Under the pieces are notes generated by a model that saw only the letters and a program-made list of their open reading frames with translations, searched no databases and was not told where the DNA came from. Both the position numbers and the translations under genes were made by a program. DNA of 64,000 nucleotides from Caballeronia hypogeia (GTDB lineage: Bacteria > Pseudomonadota > Gammaproteobacteria > Burkholderiales > Burkholderiaceae). The DNA lies in NCBI RefSeq assembly GCF_001544875.2, contig NZ_FCOA02000004.1:310001-374000 (forward strand). Direction: 5' to 3'. Of the stretch, positions 62,633 through 64,000 are shown piece after piece; position 1 is the stretch's first letter, and every line of letters begins with the position of its first letter.

Positions 62633-63505
62633 ATGACGAAGAAAAACTTGAAGGACCAGTTGCGCGGGGATCAGGCGGTGCTCGCTCCGGGCATCTATGA
62701 CGCGTTCACCGCGTTGATTGCCGAGCAGGCGGGCTTTGATGCGCTTTATCTGTCGGGCGCATCGATTGCCTATACTCGCCTGGGCCGCTCGGACGTGGGA
62801 CTGACGACAGCGACGGAAGTGGCCGACACGCTGGCGCGCATCACCGAGCGCGTCACCACGCCTGTCATCGTGGATGGAGATACGGGCTTCGGCAACGCGC
62901 TCAATACCCAGCGGACCGTGCGCGCCTTCGAACGCGCAGGCGCCGCGATGATCCAGCTTGAAGATCAGACCTTCCCGAAGCGCTGCGGCCATCTGAACGG
63001 CAAGGGCGTCATTTCTGCAGCCGAGATGTGCGGCAAGCTGCGCGCCGCGCTCGACGCTCGTCATTCGGAGCAGACCCTGATCCTCGCCCGCACCGACGCG
63101 CTCGCCGTCGAAGGCTTTCAGCAAGCGCTGGAACGGGCCGAGGCCTACCTCGATTGCGGTGTCGACGCGCTCTTCATAGAAGCGCTACGCACTCCGGAGC
63201 AGATGAAGGAAGCTTGTGACCGATTCGCAAACCGCATTCCGCTTCTGGCAAATATGGTCGAGGGCGGCAAGACGCCTGTGAAGAGCGCGGACGAATTGAG
63301 TTCGATCGGCTTTCGGATCGTGATCTTTCCGGGTGGAACCGCGCGCGCGGCGGCCTTCATGCTTCGTGATTACTACGGCAGCCTGCGCCAGCACCGGACC
63401 ACTCTGCCTTGGCAGGACCGTATGCTCGACTTCGACGCACTCAACGACATGATCGGCACGCCGGAATTAATGGCGACGGGAAAGAAGTTCGAGGGCGCCG
63501 CCTGA
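62633..63505 (+). CDS. isocitrate lyase/PEP mutase superfamily lyase (Dml/PrpB-like)
   Basis: A 290-residue lyase of the PEP mutase/isocitrate lyase superfamily. Mg ligands are Asp81 and Asp83 (VDGDTGFGN), and the catalytic loop KRCGH (116-120, Cys118) follows EDQTFP, the form seen in 2-methylisocitrate lyase and 2,3-dimethylmalate lyase, not in phosphonate enzymes. It would cleave a C-C bond to give pyruvate (or glyoxylate) and a carboxylate such as propionate. Last gene of the plus arm, 6 bp after the flavoprotein. Confidence 0.87.
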   Translation: MTKKNLKDQLRGDQAVLAPGIYDAFTALIAEQAGFDALYLSGASIAYTRLGRSDVGLTTATEVADTLARITERVTTPVIVDGDTGFGNALNTQRTVRAFERAGAAMIQLEDQTFPKRCGHLNGKGVISAAEMCGKLRAALDARHSEQTLILARTDALAVEGFQQALERAEAYLDCGVDALFIEALRTPEQMKEACDRFANRIPLLANMVEGGKTPVKSADELSSIGFRIVIFPGGTARAAAFMLRDYYGSLRQHRTTLPWQDRMLDFDALNDMIGTPELMATGKKFEGAA

Positions 63506-63522
63506 TCGCGAACAGGGCTGTG

Positions 63523-63551
63523 AGAAGGCGCTGTTCGAACGCCGTCTTTTA
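63523..63551 (+). terminator. weak intrinsic terminator after the lyase
   Basis: GGCG (63527-63530) and CGCC (63540-63543) form a short stem followed by GTCTTTT. An overlapping inverted repeat CGAACAG (63509-63515) / CTGTTCG (63531-63537) gives an alternative fold. It probably ends the operon before the porin gene. Confidence 0.4.
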
Positions 63552-63720
63552 GTCTGTCCACCGGTTTGGATCGGTATCCAGGCCGGCGAAGATCGCAGAT
63601 AACAGCTCCTCAGTCAAATCCACCTGATCCAGAATCATGCATTCCCCATGCAGTGATTCGTGCGGCGCTCGACTGTAGTACTACTAATTCAATAAAAAAC
63701 GAAGGAAACGGAGATTTACG

Positions 63721-64000
63721 ATGAAGAAGTTCGCTTTGACCGTTTTGGGCATGGTGCCTTTGTTCGCTTATGCGCAGTCGTCGGTGACGCTCTACGGCAT
63801 TCTGGACGAAGGTCTGCATTATCAGAATAACGCGGGCGCCGGGAAGAAAGTGTCGATGGACTCGCTGTCGGGCCCGTACGGCAGTCGTTGGGGTATCACG
63901 GGCGCGGAAGATCTGGGCAGCGGTCTTCAGGCCATCTTCACCGTTGAATCAGGAATCAACATGCCCAACGGGCAAGCGGCTCAGGGTGGAACCATGTTCG
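63721..64000 (+). CDS. Gram-negative porin, 3' end beyond window
   Basis: Start of a trimeric outer-membrane porin of the Burkholderia OmpC-like family. Signal peptide MKKFALTVLGMVPLFAYA, mature start QSSVTLYGILDEGLHYQNNA, then SRWGITGAEDLGSGLQAIFT, which are the hallmark first strands. A purine-rich GAAGGAAACGGAG site precedes the ATG. About 93 codons are visible and open to the window edge. It may provide outer-membrane entry for the substrate of the upstream cluster. Confidence 0.9.
   Translation, partial: MKKFALTVLGMVPLFAYAQSSVTLYGILDEGLHYQNNAGAGKKVSMDSLSGPYGSRWGITGAEDLGSGLQAIFTVESGINMPNGQAAQGGTMF

Overview
The window reads as a high-GC chromosome segment from a soil- or plant-associated member of the Burkholderiaceae, most like Paraburkholderia, Caballeronia or Burkholderia. 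This is inferred from the porin type, the dense LysR, IclR and GntR regulators beside small catabolic operons, and codon use rich in G and C. No rRNA, tRNA or CRISPR array was seen. Nearly the whole window is accessory catabolism and transport.

Layout. 1-8391: two paralogous GntP-type permeases (the first cut by the window edge) bracket a LysR gene, a two-subunit 3-oxoacid CoA-transferase and a 3-hydroxyisobutyrate-dehydrogenase-like enzyme. A short-chain dehydrogenase and a MenB/BadI-like ring-opening hydrolase follow, with a probable group II intron scrap after the first permease. 8518-12108: two small proteins and a full-length periplasmic penicillin G acylase with a TetR-like palindrome upstream. 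12405-27171: a large amino-acid-type uptake and degradation block. It has one HisQMP-like ABC transporter but three paralogous binding proteins, two M20 amidohydrolases, a DUF2817 hydrolase, a VanA-like Rieske oxygenase with its reductase, a phytanoyl-CoA dioxygenase-like protein and three LysR regulators. It ends in a decayed porin tail and a scrap of another LysR gene.

27265-30319: an operon of N-formylglutamate amidohydrolase, IclR regulator and YfcC-type carrier. 30320-31575: gene-poor, with one small membrane protein. 31576-37030: an aromatic-type module (MHS transporter, MhpA-like flavin hydroxylase, FAH-family hydrolase, VOC protein, IclR regulator). 37166-40021: a divergent FtsH-like membrane protease and small membrane or secreted proteins. 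40123-47547: a minus-strand operon with an ECF sigma/anti-sigma pair, DUF1295, two cyclopropane-synthase-like methyltransferases, a lipocalin, a flavin oxidase and DUF1365; probably stress-controlled modification of membrane fatty acids. 47662-51630: a LysR pseudogene, an ACS-type MFS transporter, a GntR regulator, a tartrate/isopropylmalate-type dehydrogenase and an ABM-domain protein.

51840-63505: the most distinctive region. Two divergent operons meet at a GntR/UTRA regulator. The minus arm encodes a MmgE/PrpD protein, an isochorismatase-fold amidase, two NodB/PuuE-like hydrolases, an Asp/Glu-racemase-fold protein lacking both usual cysteines, and an AAHS transporter. The plus arm encodes an aconitase-type hydratase in two subunits, a fumarate-reductase-like flavoprotein and a dimethylmalate/methylisocitrate-type lyase. 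Together they can be read as a route for a cyclic imide or alkyl-maleate compound: ring opening, deamidation, hydration, then cleavage to keto acid and carboxylate. A porin gene starts at 63721 and runs off the end.
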